From positions 1-47,114 of the IMG/VR virus record IMGVR_UViG_3300027754_000153: a stretch of DNA of 47,114 bases. One strand, 5' to 3'. The translations under genes were made by a program, and so were the position numbers. Of the stretch, positions 32,360 through 39,467 are shown piece after piece. Positions within the stretch are counted from its first letter, which is position 1. Each line of letters begins with the position of its first letter. The notes under the pieces are model-generated. The model saw only the letters and a list, made by a program, of their open reading frames with translations, was not told where the DNA came from and searched no databases. The DNA is from a virus.

Positions 32360-32694
32360 TTGACTATTACAAAAGTATTCCTGAAGAACACCAAGACTTT
32401 GTAGAAGTTCCTGCTGATCAAAGTGCAGTAGGAAAATACACATTCAAGATTGTCTCTGAGATGGAGCACAGTCGTGGCGTAAGTTGGGTTGGAAAGATCG
32501 CTAAAGCAAAAACAAAAGTAGTCGTTTGTACGGTAGAGAACTCAGGTACTGGTGGTTGCAATCACTACTCACCAAGTGACGATGCACTGTACGCAAAGTT
32601 TGTCCAAGACGCACAAAAGACCTACCCTGAGTCGTTTGAGGCAGAAGACTCATTTGTCCAGTTATTGGATGTATTGAGCATGGTGACTGCATGA
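32356..32694 (+). CDS. Unknown protein, 112 aa
   Basis: ATG 32356 (ATGA overlap). Mixed alpha/beta: YTFKIVSEMEHSRGVSWVGK, TKVVVCTVENSGTGGCNHYS, then a helix (DALYAKFVQDAQKTYPESFE). No known family. Coupled to the WhiB no. 2 gene by a 4-base overlap. Confidence 0.6.
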   Translation: MIDYYKSIPEEHQDFVEVPADQSAVGKYTFKIVSEMEHSRGVSWVGKIAKAKTKVVVCTVENSGTGGCNHYSPSDDALYAKFVQDAQKTYPESFEAEDSFVQLLDVLSMVTA

Positions 32695-32972
32695 GTGAAA
32701 CGCTCGTAGAAGGTACAAACAATTTCAAGGAAGTCTTGCGTGAAGATCCCAAATGGATGAAGCGTGGTGCTTGCTACGGAACTAGCGTCAATAACTTTTT
32801 TATTGAGCGTGGTGACAGTGGTGAGTATCGTGGAGTGATTGCAAACTTCTGTAATGTCTGCGTTGTAAAGACCAGTTGCCTGAATTATGCCCTTGATAAT
32901 TATGTGTCGGGCATTTGGGGTGGCACTACAGATCGTGCACGACAAAAGATTCGGAGAGAACAACGCAAATGA
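32691..32972 (+). CDS. WhiB-family regulator (second copy)
   Basis: 93 residues. Cluster cysteines C28, C54-x2-C57 and C63 (FCNVCVVKTSC), then SGIWGGTTDRARQKIRREQR: the G-I-W-G-G turn and a basic tail that binds DNA in WhiB proteins. It is a full-length, typical WhiB, unlike the copy at 30789. Phage WhiB proteins can compete with host WhiB for the main sigma factor; that role here is inferred. It overlaps a helix-turn-helix gene. Confidence 0.92.
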   Translation: MSETLVEGTNNFKEVLREDPKWMKRGACYGTSVNNFFIERGDSGEYRGVIANFCNVCVVKTSCLNYALDNYVSGIWGGTTDRARQKIRREQRK

Positions 32973-33418
32973 CCATCGTTCATACATTGGGTTGGGAAGA
33001 TCCAGTAACTAAAACTAAATATGACATCACTATTGGATTAAAGAAGATGGCAGATCATCTTGTGTTTAGTTCTGTTCTCATTGAATCATTGGACGGCACA
33101 CCGATTACTGTAGAAACTTATCGCAGAGTTCCTATCGTGCAGTTTGTGCAAGTGGCACGAGAAAGAGTGTTAGAAAAGCCAACGCTTACTACTGAGCACT
33201 CAGGAGCACATCGTGGTTCTGCACTGTCAGAAGATGTGTTGCGAGAAGTTGCCCGAATCTACAAAGAGTCCTGCAACTACGGAATCCCACCGATACCAAG
33301 TATTGCTAAAGCGTTCAACATCTCTAAGAGCACATCAGCCAAGAGGGTGATGAGTGCAAGAGAGCATGGATTCTTGAATAAAGCCGTTCGTGGTAAGGCT
33401 GGAGAAAAATTAAAATAA
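32969..33418 (+). CDS. Helix-turn-helix DNA-binding protein
   Basis: 149 residues from ATG 32969 overlapping the WhiB stop. An N-terminal beta-rich region (TKYDITIGLKKMADHLVFSS) is followed by a helix-turn-helix: SEDVLREVARIYKESCNYG, PSIAKAFNISKSTSAKRVMS. The C-terminus is basic. Co-transcribed with WhiB, so probably a regulator of the right arm. Confidence 0.7.
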   Translation: MTIVHTLGWEDPVTKTKYDITIGLKKMADHLVFSSVLIESLDGTPITVETYRRVPIVQFVQVARERVLEKPTLTTEHSGAHRGSALSEDVLREVARIYKESCNYGIPPIPSIAKAFNISKSTSAKRVMSAREHGFLNKAVRGKAGEKLK

Positions 33419-33423
33419 AAAGG

Positions 33424-33455
33424 TTGTAATGGTCACTGCTTGCCAGTACCATTCC
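33424..33455 (+). promoter_or_regulatory. Gene-start cassette copy (TGTAATGG box + CCATTCC box)
   Basis: TTGTAATGGTC (33424-33434) directly after the upstream stop, then ACCATTCCAAAC (CCATTCC at 33449-33455) and the leader AAACAAAGGAGCAAG before ATG 33484. Part of the recurring element described in the findings. Confidence 0.55.
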
Positions 33456-33483
33456 AAACACAAACCAAACAAAGGAGCAAGTC

Positions 33484-33945
33484 ATGGGATTAGATCAGTA
33501 CCTGAGAGCAAAGAAATACACATCGGAAAGTGGTCTTTACAACACCGAAGAAGAGTTCAGCCAACTTAAAGATGCACTTGGTGATGCTTCCAAGTTTCTT
33601 TACAAGAACCATCCAAGCATTTCAGTTGAAATGTTAGTTGGGCAATGGCGCAAGTCAAACCACATTCACCAATACTTTGTAGACAACTGTCAGGGTGGCG
33701 AAGATGACTGCCGTGAGAGTTTTGTGGACAGAGACAAACTTGGAGAACTGCTTCATTTGTGCAAGCAAGTTATTGCTGATCACTCAAAAGCAGATGAGTT
33801 GCTTCCCTGCCAAGAAGGTTTCTTCTTTGGCTCAACAGATTATGACGAGTGGTACTTCCAAGACCTTGCCGACACTGTTGATATTTTGGAGACTTGTCTT
33901 GCAATGGAAGATCGCTGGGATTTCTACTACCAGTCATCTTGGTAG
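33484..33945 (+). CDS. Conserved phage protein of unknown function
   Basis: 153 residues. MGLDQYLRAKKYTS at the start, W-R-K-S-N-H-I-H-Q-Y-F-V, Q-G-G-E-D-D-C-R-E-S, and EGFFFGSTDYDEWYFQDLAD with a D-W/R-x-F-Y-Y-Q-S-S-W end are characteristic of a widely conserved phage protein family without known function. It would be cytoplasmic. Single-gene transcriptional unit start with the cassette upstream. Confidence 0.8.
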   Translation: MGLDQYLRAKKYTSESGLYNTEEEFSQLKDALGDASKFLYKNHPSISVEMLVGQWRKSNHIHQYFVDNCQGGEDDCRESFVDRDKLGELLHLCKQVIADHSKADELLPCQEGFFFGSTDYDEWYFQDLADTVDILETCLAMEDRWDFYYQSSW

Positions 33946-33954
33946 AAACTAATT

Positions 33955-34116
33955 ATGACTGACAACACAGACTTGAGCCAACGCTCTTACAGTTGGGGAG
34001 AAATGGCAGACTTAACACATGAAACACAAGTAGCGATATTTAACTGGTGTTCATGCGAAGACAATGAAGGTAATGAGAATCCATACTTAGATTGCCCAGT
34101 AAAGGAGAAAGCATGA
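33955..34116 (+). CDS. Unknown small protein, 53 aa
   Basis: ATG 33955, 9 bases after the preceding stop; TGA overlaps the next ATG. Acidic, with W-C-S-C and a later Cys that could bind metal. No recognised family. Confidence 0.5.
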   Translation: MTDNTDLSQRSYSWGEMADLTHETQVAIFNWCSCEDNEGNENPYLDCPVKEKA

Positions 34117-34352
34117 AAGTATCAGAAGCGATTGAAATGTTGCAAACATACAAACCTGACGAAGAGATTTGCATCTCATGGTGGTGCAAAGACTTATTCA
34201 ATGATGGTGAAGACAATCCAATTTCAGATGAAGCATGGGAAAACGCTGTCGGAGAGTTTGACAATGAAGAGGGATACCAGCACATCAACAGCAATGTGTG
34301 GGAATTGCTCCACGATTCCATTCTTGGCATTGAGTCAGGAACATCAGCATGA
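34113..34352 (+). CDS. Unknown acidic protein, 79 aa
   Basis: ATG 34113 with AAAGGAGAAAGC. Helix followed by strand (MKVSEAIEMLQTYKPDEEIC, ISWW), then an acidic tail. The opening is a common pattern of small phage proteins (helix, KPD, strand). The stop overlaps the next start. Confidence 0.6.
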   Translation: MKVSEAIEMLQTYKPDEEICISWWCKDLFNDGEDNPISDEAWENAVGEFDNEEGYQHINSNVWELLHDSILGIESGTSA

Positions 34353-34552
34353 TCACATATTATTGTAATGTCACCGTTCCAGCGACATTCAGAATCCTCA
34401 TTGAGAGCGTCATTGAACTTAGTGAGGACGCAGTAAACCAACTTGCAATCACCGAGTTTGTAGAACGGCAAGGATGGGAAGGAAGTGTTTGGGATTACGA
34501 TGCTTCCAAGTTGCGCTCAGTAGTCGTAGACGAGTTTGAGACTCCTAAATGA
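34349..34552 (+). CDS. Unknown small protein, 67 aa
   Basis: ATGA overlap with the previous gene. Short beta strands around a helix (YYCNVTVPATFRILIESVIE, LSEDAVNQLAITEFVERQGW). It contains TGTAATGTCACC near its start, which may be coincidental. Function unknown. Confidence 0.55.
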   Translation: MITYYCNVTVPATFRILIESVIELSEDAVNQLAITEFVERQGWEGSVWDYDASKLRSVVVDEFETPK

Positions 34553-34749
34553 TTAAAGAAGTAGAACTTCATTACACAGCGAACACACTCGTGGAACTTT
34601 CACGATCTTTATGGGGCGACAATTCCACAGAGTTTCTAGCAGGTGCGCTACAGAGCGTTATCACGGAAAAACAAATGAAAGCCCTAATTAACAACCTGCA
34701 TAGCCGAGTAAAGTTGATGCAAAAACTTAAGGAGACAGACAATGATTAA
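34549..34749 (+). CDS. Unknown small helical protein, 66 aa
   Basis: ATGA overlap with the previous gene, and its end overlaps the next ATG. Helical with charged tail (NTLVELSRSLWGDNSTEFLA, HSRVKLMQKLKETDND). Unrecognised. Confidence 0.55.
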   Translation: MIKEVELHYTANTLVELSRSLWGDNSTEFLAGALQSVITEKQMKALINNLHSRVKLMQKLKETDND

Positions 34750-34858
34750 AGTATTTGATGATGACATCACTTATTTAGAGTGGTGCAAACTGTTAAAGAA
34801 AGACCCAAAGGATGATGAAAGCATGATTTCATGGAGCGAAATGCAGAACAACAAATGA
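34742..34858 (+). CDS. Small acidic protein, 38 aa
   Basis: ATG 34742 (site AAGGAGACAGAC), overlapping genes on both sides. MIKVFDDDITYLEWCKLLKK then acidic. The start/stop coupling and ribosome site favour a real gene. Unknown function. Confidence 0.5.
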   Translation: MIKVFDDDITYLEWCKLLKKDPKDDESMISWSEMQNNK

Positions 34859-35220
34859 GCACGAAACTTGATCCAGTTGATGAGTGGTCAGAGAAATACA
34901 AGCCAGTAACAAACCACATCACCAAAGACGCAAGTTGGAATGGAACTCTGTTTGAGACATATGCTCCTGACATTGTTTATGTTGTTCAGATGGCTAACTC
35001 TGAGCCAGACAAAGTCTGGACATGGGTTGATGGTGATGATGGAACATACATTGTCAATGGATACCAAATGGTAAATCGGATCGGATATTTCATTACAGAG
35101 TTGCCATTTGAGAATGATCCTGCATATGATCCCTATGTGGAAATTGAAGTGGACAAGTACGAAGATTTCAGTGACTGGCAAGAAGAAAACTATGTGGACT
35201 CGGTTTACCGTTCTATCTAA
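34855..35220 (+). CDS. Unknown acidic/aromatic protein, 121 aa
   Basis: ATG 34855 overlaps the previous stop; an upstream in-frame ATG at 34831 is less likely. Rich in Asp, Glu, Tyr and Trp: VYVVQMANSEPDKVWTWVDG, YIVNGYQMVNRIGYFITELP, VEIEVDKYEDFSDWQEENY. Strands suggest a small beta protein. Not recognised. Confidence 0.6.
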   Translation: MSTKLDPVDEWSEKYKPVTNHITKDASWNGTLFETYAPDIVYVVQMANSEPDKVWTWVDGDDGTYIVNGYQMVNRIGYFITELPFENDPAYDPYVEIEVDKYEDFSDWQEENYVDSVYRSI

Positions 35221-35231
35221 AGGAGAAAGTA

Positions 35232-35528
35232 ATGGCTCGTAAGAAACTTAATGAGGCAATCGGGGCAGACATGACTGCATTGTGGTTATTTGCTCAAGGT
35301 TATTTGTCAGCATTAACTAATAACAATGAACGCTTTTATTCGGATCATGATGAGTGGTATTACCCTGACAAAGAGTTTAGGAAATACGCACTCAACTTCT
35401 ACATCTATGGCACGAAATACTTGACAGCCTTTGCTTACCCAGTTGATTCTGACACCAACGACATTCTCACTGACAAGGGATTTGAGTTGGGCAAGGTCAG
35501 AGTAAAACTTTACAGAGATGAGGAATAA
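35232..35528 (+). CDS. Unknown protein, 98 aa
   Basis: ATG 35232 with AAAGGAGAAAGT. Helical start (KKLNEAIGADMTALWLFAQG), then Tyr/Asp-rich (SDHDEWYYPDKEFRKYALNF) and a C-terminal strand. No family recognised. Confidence 0.6.
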   Translation: MARKKLNEAIGADMTALWLFAQGYLSALTNNNERFYSDHDEWYYPDKEFRKYALNFYIYGTKYLTAFAYPVDSDTNDILTDKGFELGKVRVKLYRDEE

Positions 35529-35534
35529 CAGACG

Positions 35535-35969
35535 ATGAAAACTACTGGAGACATTAACTTCACAAATAACTCTGTAATGTCCTTGCCAATGGTCACTTGG
35601 AATGTCGCTCCGAACCTTGATCAGAAGGGAGCAGAGTGGTATGTCGGCTTGGAAAACAAAACTGTTGCTTATGCATACACAATGCTTCATAGTTGTGTAG
35701 TCCGAGTAGCAGGAAATCTCAGAATTGAGGTTCTTGGAAAGTACCCTGCTCGTAGTGAGTTGGTCAATGAGACTCAACTATGGCAGTGGGGTATTACTAC
35801 TGACGCTCAGTTAGATGAGTTGGTATTAGAAAAGAAGAAGTTTAAGTATCTTGAAAATCCATACTTTGAGATAGTTGATCCGATGAACCAAAACTTTGTA
35901 ATGGGTGCATCACATAACATATTCACTGCTGTGCAAACTGCAATTACACTCTTATGCGAGGCGAGATAA
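35535..35969 (+). CDS. Unknown protein, 144 aa
   Basis: ATG 35535, 6 bases after the previous stop. Mostly beta with a C-terminal helix (AEWYVGLENKTVAYAYTMLH, VVRVAGNLRIEVLGKYPARS, FVMGASHNIFTAVQTAITLL). Its 5' part contains a full box (CAAATAACTCTGTAATGTCC, box at 35571-35582) like those in the intergenic cassettes, so the coding region may carry a promoter. Confidence 0.6.
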   Translation: MKTTGDINFTNNSVMSLPMVTWNVAPNLDQKGAEWYVGLENKTVAYAYTMLHSCVVRVAGNLRIEVLGKYPARSELVNETQLWQWGITTDAQLDELVLEKKKFKYLENPYFEIVDPMNQNFVMGASHNIFTAVQTAITLLCEAR

Positions 35970-36187
35970 TGACTACAAATGAAATGACCTACGAAGAGTT
36001 TCTTGCGAAGGTGTTAGCGAACCATGAAAAGTTAGGGAATGAATGGAGATATGGGCAGACATTCTTTAACACAATGTCAGCACACAGACCCGATATTGCA
36101 GAGATGTTGCGTGGCTCGCTCCACGATCCGTTCCACAAAGAAGTCATCAGTCAAGACACACATAACTTTATTAGTGTTCGCTGGTAG
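35969..36187 (+). CDS. Unknown small protein, 72 aa
   Basis: ATG 35969 overlaps the previous TAA. Helical (MTYEEFLAKVLANHEKLGNE) with HRPDIAEMLRGS and HDPFHKEVISQD. The form resembles small phage proteins of unknown function. A strong terminator follows. Confidence 0.6.
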   Translation: MTTNEMTYEEFLAKVLANHEKLGNEWRYGQTFFNTMSAHRPDIAEMLRGSLHDPFHKEVISQDTHNFISVRW

Positions 36188-36258
36188 TTCTTAAAGTTTG
36201 ATCCACATCACTAGATGTTGTGGATGCAAAGCACAAACCTACTTTGGTTGGTAGGTAT

Positions 36259-36298
36259 AGCCCCACACCTATTTATCCTTTCAGGGTGTGGGGCTTTT
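36259..36298 (+). terminator. Rho-independent terminator
   Basis: AGCCCCACACC (36259-36269) pairs with GGTGTGGGGCT (36285-36295), followed by TTTTG. The 11-bp stem is strong. Ends the 34-36 kb block. Confidence 0.85.
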
Positions 36299-36324
36299 GT
36301 GTTCCTAAATAAAGTTTGGAAAAA

Positions 36325-36343
36325 GGTTGCAATGTCCATTCCG
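36325..36343 (+). promoter_or_regulatory. Gene-start cassette copy (variant)
   Basis: GGTTGCAATGTCC (36325-36337) merges with CCATTCCG (36336-36343); the first box has C for T. It lies between the terminator and ATG 36362. A weaker copy of the recurring element. Confidence 0.4.
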
Positions 36344-36361
36344 ATCTGATTAAATGAGATT

Positions 36362-36478
36362 ATGACAAACGAACCACCACAACAGCCTGAAGGGCATGAA
36401 TCAAAATGCCCATGCACTGACTGCAACACATGGGCTTACGCATTACTTGACTGGGAAGAAGCCAATGGGATCTCTTAA
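36362..36478 (+). CDS. Small Cys-rich protein, 38 aa
   Basis: ATG 36362 just after the cassette. C-P-C-T-D-C suggests a metal site; then WAYALLDWEEANG. Overlaps the next gene by 14 bases. Probably real because it follows a terminator and a promoter-like box. Confidence 0.45.
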   Translation: MTNEPPQQPEGHESKCPCTDCNTWAYALLDWEEANGIS

Positions 36479-37016
36479 AGACGAGTTTCCAAATACTCCG
36501 TTGATCGCTCTTGTGCAATCAGGTAGACATGATCGGTACTTTGGAGCATTTGCGAATGGTGCTGAGGCACAAGCGTGGTTTGACGAGCAACCAAACAATG
36601 TTGCTGTTCAATTCATTCCATTGCGCTCACCCCACATTGTTCGCACATATGATGACTTTTATAATCCTGCAAAGGACTATGATGAAGCAGAGTTCAACCA
36701 TCAACAACCAACAGCAAAGGAAAAACCTGTAATGTCTGAACACAAAACAGCACTTGGAGCGCACTGCATCATTCAGTGGTACGACTCAGGAATTATGGAA
36801 GAGCAATACATTTCATTTGGAGAATACGACTCTGAGATCAGTGAAGACTTTGATTCGTTTGGACAACGAGATGACAAGATCTTCTTCTACTGCGAAGATG
36901 GTGAAGAGCAACTGAAAAGAATGATGACAGGTATGCCACCTACTGAAGACTTTGTTGTCAAATCATATGGATTGGAACACACATATGAAACGATTATCAA
37001 ATGGGGTACAAAATGA
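36465..37016 (+). CDS. Unknown protein, 183 aa, possibly two modules
   Basis: ATG 36465 (MGSLKDEFPNTPLIALVQSG). An N-terminal alpha/beta module is followed by a Gln/Asn-rich linker (FNHQQPTAKEKPVMSEHK), then a second acidic module (FGEYDSEISEDFDSFGQRDD, KIFFYCEDGEEQLKRMM). The TGTAATGTC box at 36726-36736 coincides with an internal ATG preceded by AAAGGA, so a shorter product from about 36732 may also be made. Confidence 0.6.
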   Translation: MGSLKDEFPNTPLIALVQSGRHDRYFGAFANGAEAQAWFDEQPNNVAVQFIPLRSPHIVRTYDDFYNPAKDYDEAEFNHQQPTAKEKPVMSEHKTALGAHCIIQWYDSGIMEEQYISFGEYDSEISEDFDSFGQRDDKIFFYCEDGEEQLKRMMTGMPPTEDFVVKSYGLEHTYETIIKWGTK

Positions 37017-37291
37017 TCAATCATCGTGGTGGTACTCATCAACTCATTGTTCGGATGTCTTCTGACTGCCAGCCAGCAGATTCACCACACATCAAAGCCT
37101 TGATTGGTTCACTTGTAGACATTCATACATACACAAATGATTTCTACTCGTGTTATGTTGAAGCAGTTACCCAGTCTGCTACTGACTCAGATGATGACAT
37201 GATTACAGTGACCACCGACTACGAGATGGATGAGCATCTTGAAGGTGTCACTATTCCATTCAAGAACATTGAACAAATCACTTATCTTTAG
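37013..37291 (+). CDS. Unknown small protein, 92 aa
   Basis: ATG 37013 overlaps the preceding stop. Strands dominate (THQLIVRMSSDCQPADSPHI, YSCYVEAVTQSATDSDDDMI, TIPFKNIEQITYL). Possibly a small OB- or SH3-like barrel; not recognised. Confidence 0.55.
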   Translation: MINHRGGTHQLIVRMSSDCQPADSPHIKALIGSLVDIHTYTNDFYSCYVEAVTQSATDSDDDMITVTTDYEMDEHLEGVTIPFKNIEQITYL

Positions 37292-37299
37292 GAGAACTT

Positions 37300-37479
37300 A
37301 TGAAAACGTACATTGCTACAGCAACTTGGAAAGTAAAGCGAGCCAACACTCAAATGTCTCGCCATGTCTTGGTTGAGTCCGAAGATACTGACGGAGCAAA
37401 ACTGGCTGGGAAATTGGCTCTGTCATCATTCATCACACGCAATAAGGCTGTAATGTCCATTGAAGAGGTGGCATCATGA
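37300..37479 (+). CDS. Unknown small protein, 59 aa
   Basis: ATG 37300 with TTAGGAGAACTT. Starts KTYIATATWKVKRANTQMSR, then HVLVESEDTDGAKLAGKLAL. Its 3' end contains GCTGTAATGTCC (37447-37458), 18 bases before the next ATG at 37476. Coupled to the next gene (ATGA). Confidence 0.55.
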   Translation: MKTYIATATWKVKRANTQMSRHVLVESEDTDGAKLAGKLALSSFITRNKAVMSIEEVAS

Positions 37480-37703
37480 CTTACTACATCGTAAGAGTCT
37501 CCCAAAATATTGAGCACTCATTCTTGGTTGAAGCAGAATCAGAAGATCTCGCAATGATCAGTTGGGGCAATCAAGGGCAACCAACATTTAGTGATGATGC
37601 AGGTTTTGATGTTGCATGGGATGCAGAAGTAATGTCTGACAGTGATGCACAAGACTGGATCACAAAATACAAGCACGAACAGGAGACTACAAATGCGAGG
37701 TAA
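37476..37703 (+). CDS. Unknown small protein, 75 aa
   Basis: ATGA overlap. YYIVRVSQNIEHSFLVEAES, then EDLAMISWGNQGQPTF: its beginning resembles the 37300 product (Y-I-x-x-x-x-W/S ... LVE-x-E), so the pair may be diverged duplicates. Acidic. Function unknown. Confidence 0.55.
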   Translation: MTYYIVRVSQNIEHSFLVEAESEDLAMISWGNQGQPTFSDDAGFDVAWDAEVMSDSDAQDWITKYKHEQETTNAR

Positions 37704-37983
37704 CTACGGATTTCCCTTACGGATCATTCCAAAGAGATTGATTGATTGGTTGATGCAGTGCGAGGTGCTTGGTTATTACACCGATTCTGATTCAGGAGCA
37801 TTAGAAGACAGATGGGTATGTCTTGACTGCGCCCACACACTTGAGTCATTTGATAAAGATTTTACATTTGAGATGGACACTGATCTGTTCCCCGATGGGG
37901 TTACTTGTGACGAGTGCTTTGATACATCATTGCCACGCTTCTACACTCTCAAATGCTTACTCGGACTGGCTGGCGCAGTATGA
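37693..37983 (+). CDS. Cys-rich, probable zinc-binding protein, 96 aa
   Basis: ATG 37693 overlaps the previous gene by 11 bases. R-W-V-C-L-D-C-A-H and V-T-C-D-E-C-F-D form two CxxC pairs about 30 residues apart, a likely zinc ribbon. The N-terminus is basic. Stop overlaps the micropeptide gene. Confidence 0.55.
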   Translation: MRGNYGFPLRIIPKRLIDWLMQCEVLGYYTDSDSGALEDRWVCLDCAHTLESFDKDFTFEMDTDLFPDGVTCDECFDTSLPRFYTLKCLLGLAGAV

Positions 37984-38045
37984 CAACAATGCTAATTACC
38001 TCACTCATTCTGACCATTTTCTTTTTTTGGCTCATGTGGGAGTAA
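37980..38045 (+). CDS. 21-aa single-span membrane micropeptide
   Basis: ATG 37980 overlaps the zinc-protein stop (ATGA). MTTMLITSLILTIFFFWLMW-E is one hydrophobic helix ending in Trp/Glu. Coupling makes translation plausible. Similar in type to the 23-residue peptide at 29991. Confidence 0.4.
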   Translation: MTTMLITSLILTIFFFWLMWE

Positions 38046-38058
38046 TTGTCCAAATAAG

Positions 38059-38081
38059 TCTGTAATGTATTTATTCCAAAC
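38059..38081 (+). promoter_or_regulatory. Gene-start cassette copy
   Basis: CAAATAAG then TCTGTAATGT (38059-38068), and ATTCCAAACC (38072-38081), followed by CAACAAAAGGAGCAAGTA before ATG 38100. All three parts of the recurring element are present in compact form. Confidence 0.6.
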
Positions 38082-38099
38082 CAACAAAAGGAGCAAGTA

Positions 38100-38462
38100 A
38101 TGACATCCGAAGACTATTCCGAGAAATACAACAAAGTGTTCAAGCAGTTTGTGGACGAAGTGTTGAGCAGTGGAAGAACAGATCTTATTGTGAAATCAGA
38201 TCCAAGAAATAACGAATTGGAAATCGGCACGATTCTTCACAACGGCGCAGTAGTGATTGCTTGCACCAAAAAGACAAATCGTGTTGTTGGTGACACACTC
38301 GCATCGTGGATTACAATCTGCATGAAAGATGCAAATGATCGTGATCCGTATGCAGTGTGGGCAGTTGTTGCAGGAGAGAAAGATTTCTCTGCTAGCACTG
38401 GCGATTACTCAGACAACATCATTGATGCAGTAGACGATTACACACGCAGAGGGGGCAAGTAA
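38100..38462 (+). CDS. Unknown protein, 120 aa
   Basis: ATG 38100 behind the cassette. Alpha/beta pattern: YNKVFKQFVDEVLSSGRTDL, LEIGTILHNGAVVIACTKKT, LASWITICMKDANDRDPYAV. Acidic. TAA overlaps the next ATG. Not recognised. Confidence 0.6.
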   Translation: MTSEDYSEKYNKVFKQFVDEVLSSGRTDLIVKSDPRNNELEIGTILHNGAVVIACTKKTNRVVGDTLASWITICMKDANDRDPYAVWAVVAGEKDFSASTGDYSDNIIDAVDDYTRRGGK

Positions 38463-38899
38463 TGGCTACGCAAACAGACAAAGTAATTGTTGATGTAGAC
38501 AACGGAACATTCATGCACATTGAACAATTAGTTCTTGTTGATCTCAATGAATTGACTGAGGAGCAACAAGAGTCATTCCGTGAAGGTGACGATGATGCGA
38601 TTGCAGAAATTGCTGATGATGAAGGAAACTCTGTAATGTCCATTCTCAAAGGATGTGGTTACGGCGATCTGAACTATCTCAACTGCATCGCATTTAGCCC
38701 CAACGCAATCAGGGATGAAATCCACTCCAACATTGAGATGTACGCAGACTCATATGAGACTCAGAAAATCCTGCTCAATCTCAGCACCGAGAAACTTCAA
38801 TCATTTGCCGACTCCGTAAACAGCGACTGGATGTGGGATCGGTTCGTTGATGAGATGCGAGTAAATGTTGCTAGAGTGTTGAATGAAGCAAGTAAGTAA
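38462..38899 (+). CDS. Unknown acidic protein, 145 aa
   Basis: ATG 38462 (TAATG). Acidic N-terminal half (DLNELTEEQQESFREGDDDA, IAEIADDEGNS) and helical C-terminal half (ETQKILLNLSTEKLQSFADS, WMWDRFVDEMRVNVARVLNE). Contains a TCTGTAATGTCC box in frame at 38630-38641. Family unknown. Confidence 0.6.
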   Translation: MATQTDKVIVDVDNGTFMHIEQLVLVDLNELTEEQQESFREGDDDAIAEIADDEGNSVMSILKGCGYGDLNYLNCIAFSPNAIRDEIHSNIEMYADSYETQKILLNLSTEKLQSFADSVNSDWMWDRFVDEMRVNVARVLNEASK

Positions 38900-38928
38900 C
38901 AAACCAACCAACGAAAGGTAAGAACAAA

Positions 38929-39243
38929 ATGTTAAAGACAGATGAGCCAAAGTATCCAAACATCACCATTGATTTGGTGGGTGAAGATGGAAATGCATTT
39001 GCAATCATGGCACGATGCACTCAGGCACTCAAGCGAAACGGACTGAGTGATCAGGTTCAAGCATTTCGCTCCGAAGCAACATCAGGTGACTACGACAATG
39101 TTCTCATGACAGTGATGTCATGGTTCTCAGTTGATGCAATGGACATTGATGCAATGGACACAGATGATGAAGAGGACGATGACTACGAAGGTGATTGCTC
39201 AATGTGCGAAGAGTCGCTTGAGGATTGTGAGTGTGAGGACTAA
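38929..39243 (+). CDS. Unknown protein with acidic Cys-rich tail
   Basis: 104 residues, ATG 38929, leader AACCAACCAACGAAAGGTAAG. A folded N-terminal part (PNITIDLVGEDGNAFAIMAR, CTQALKRNGLSDQVQAFRSE) ends in an acidic tail with C-S-M-C and C-E-C pairs. No TGTAATG box precedes it, so it probably shares the upstream transcript. Unrecognised. Confidence 0.6.
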   Translation: MLKTDEPKYPNITIDLVGEDGNAFAIMARCTQALKRNGLSDQVQAFRSEATSGDYDNVLMTVMSWFSVDAMDIDAMDTDDEEDDDYEGDCSMCEESLEDCECED

Positions 39244-39398
39244 TGAAAACCACAGTGATTATTAACGGTGAAGAATTGCGTACCAAGTTGGAAGAACTTA
39301 TTCCAACTGCCAGCCTTGATGAGGACAACGATGGTCAAGTAATTATTTACACTGGACTCGCACAAACTAAAAACGGTAACTATTACGAAATGAAATAA
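39243..39398 (+). CDS. Unknown small protein, 51 aa
   Basis: ATG 39243 overlaps the previous TAA. KTTVIINGEELRTKLEELIP, then GQVIIYTGLAQTKNGNYY: strand-helix-strand-strand, a compact fold common in phage small proteins. Function unknown. Confidence 0.55.
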   Translation: MKTTVIINGEELRTKLEELIPTASLDEDNDGQVIIYTGLAQTKNGNYYEMK

Positions 39399-39400
39399 AA

Positions 39401-39432
39401 CTCTGTAATGTATTGTCAAAGCGATTCCAAAG
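39401..39432 (+). promoter_or_regulatory. Gene-start cassette copy
   Basis: CTCTGTAATG (39401-39410) directly follows the upstream stop, then GTCAAAGCGATTCCAAAG (39415-39432) and the leader AACCAAACCAAAGGAGCAAT before ATG 39468. Confidence 0.6.
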
Positions 39433-39467
39433 TTAGATCCGAAATAACCAAACCAAAGGAGCAATGA

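Noticed and set aside
30905-32857. TGTAATGT matches in both WhiB genes as members of the promoter family
   Set aside because: They encode the conserved C-N-V-C of the iron-sulfur site (TGT AAT GT...), so protein constraint explains them; I leave them out of the cassette count.
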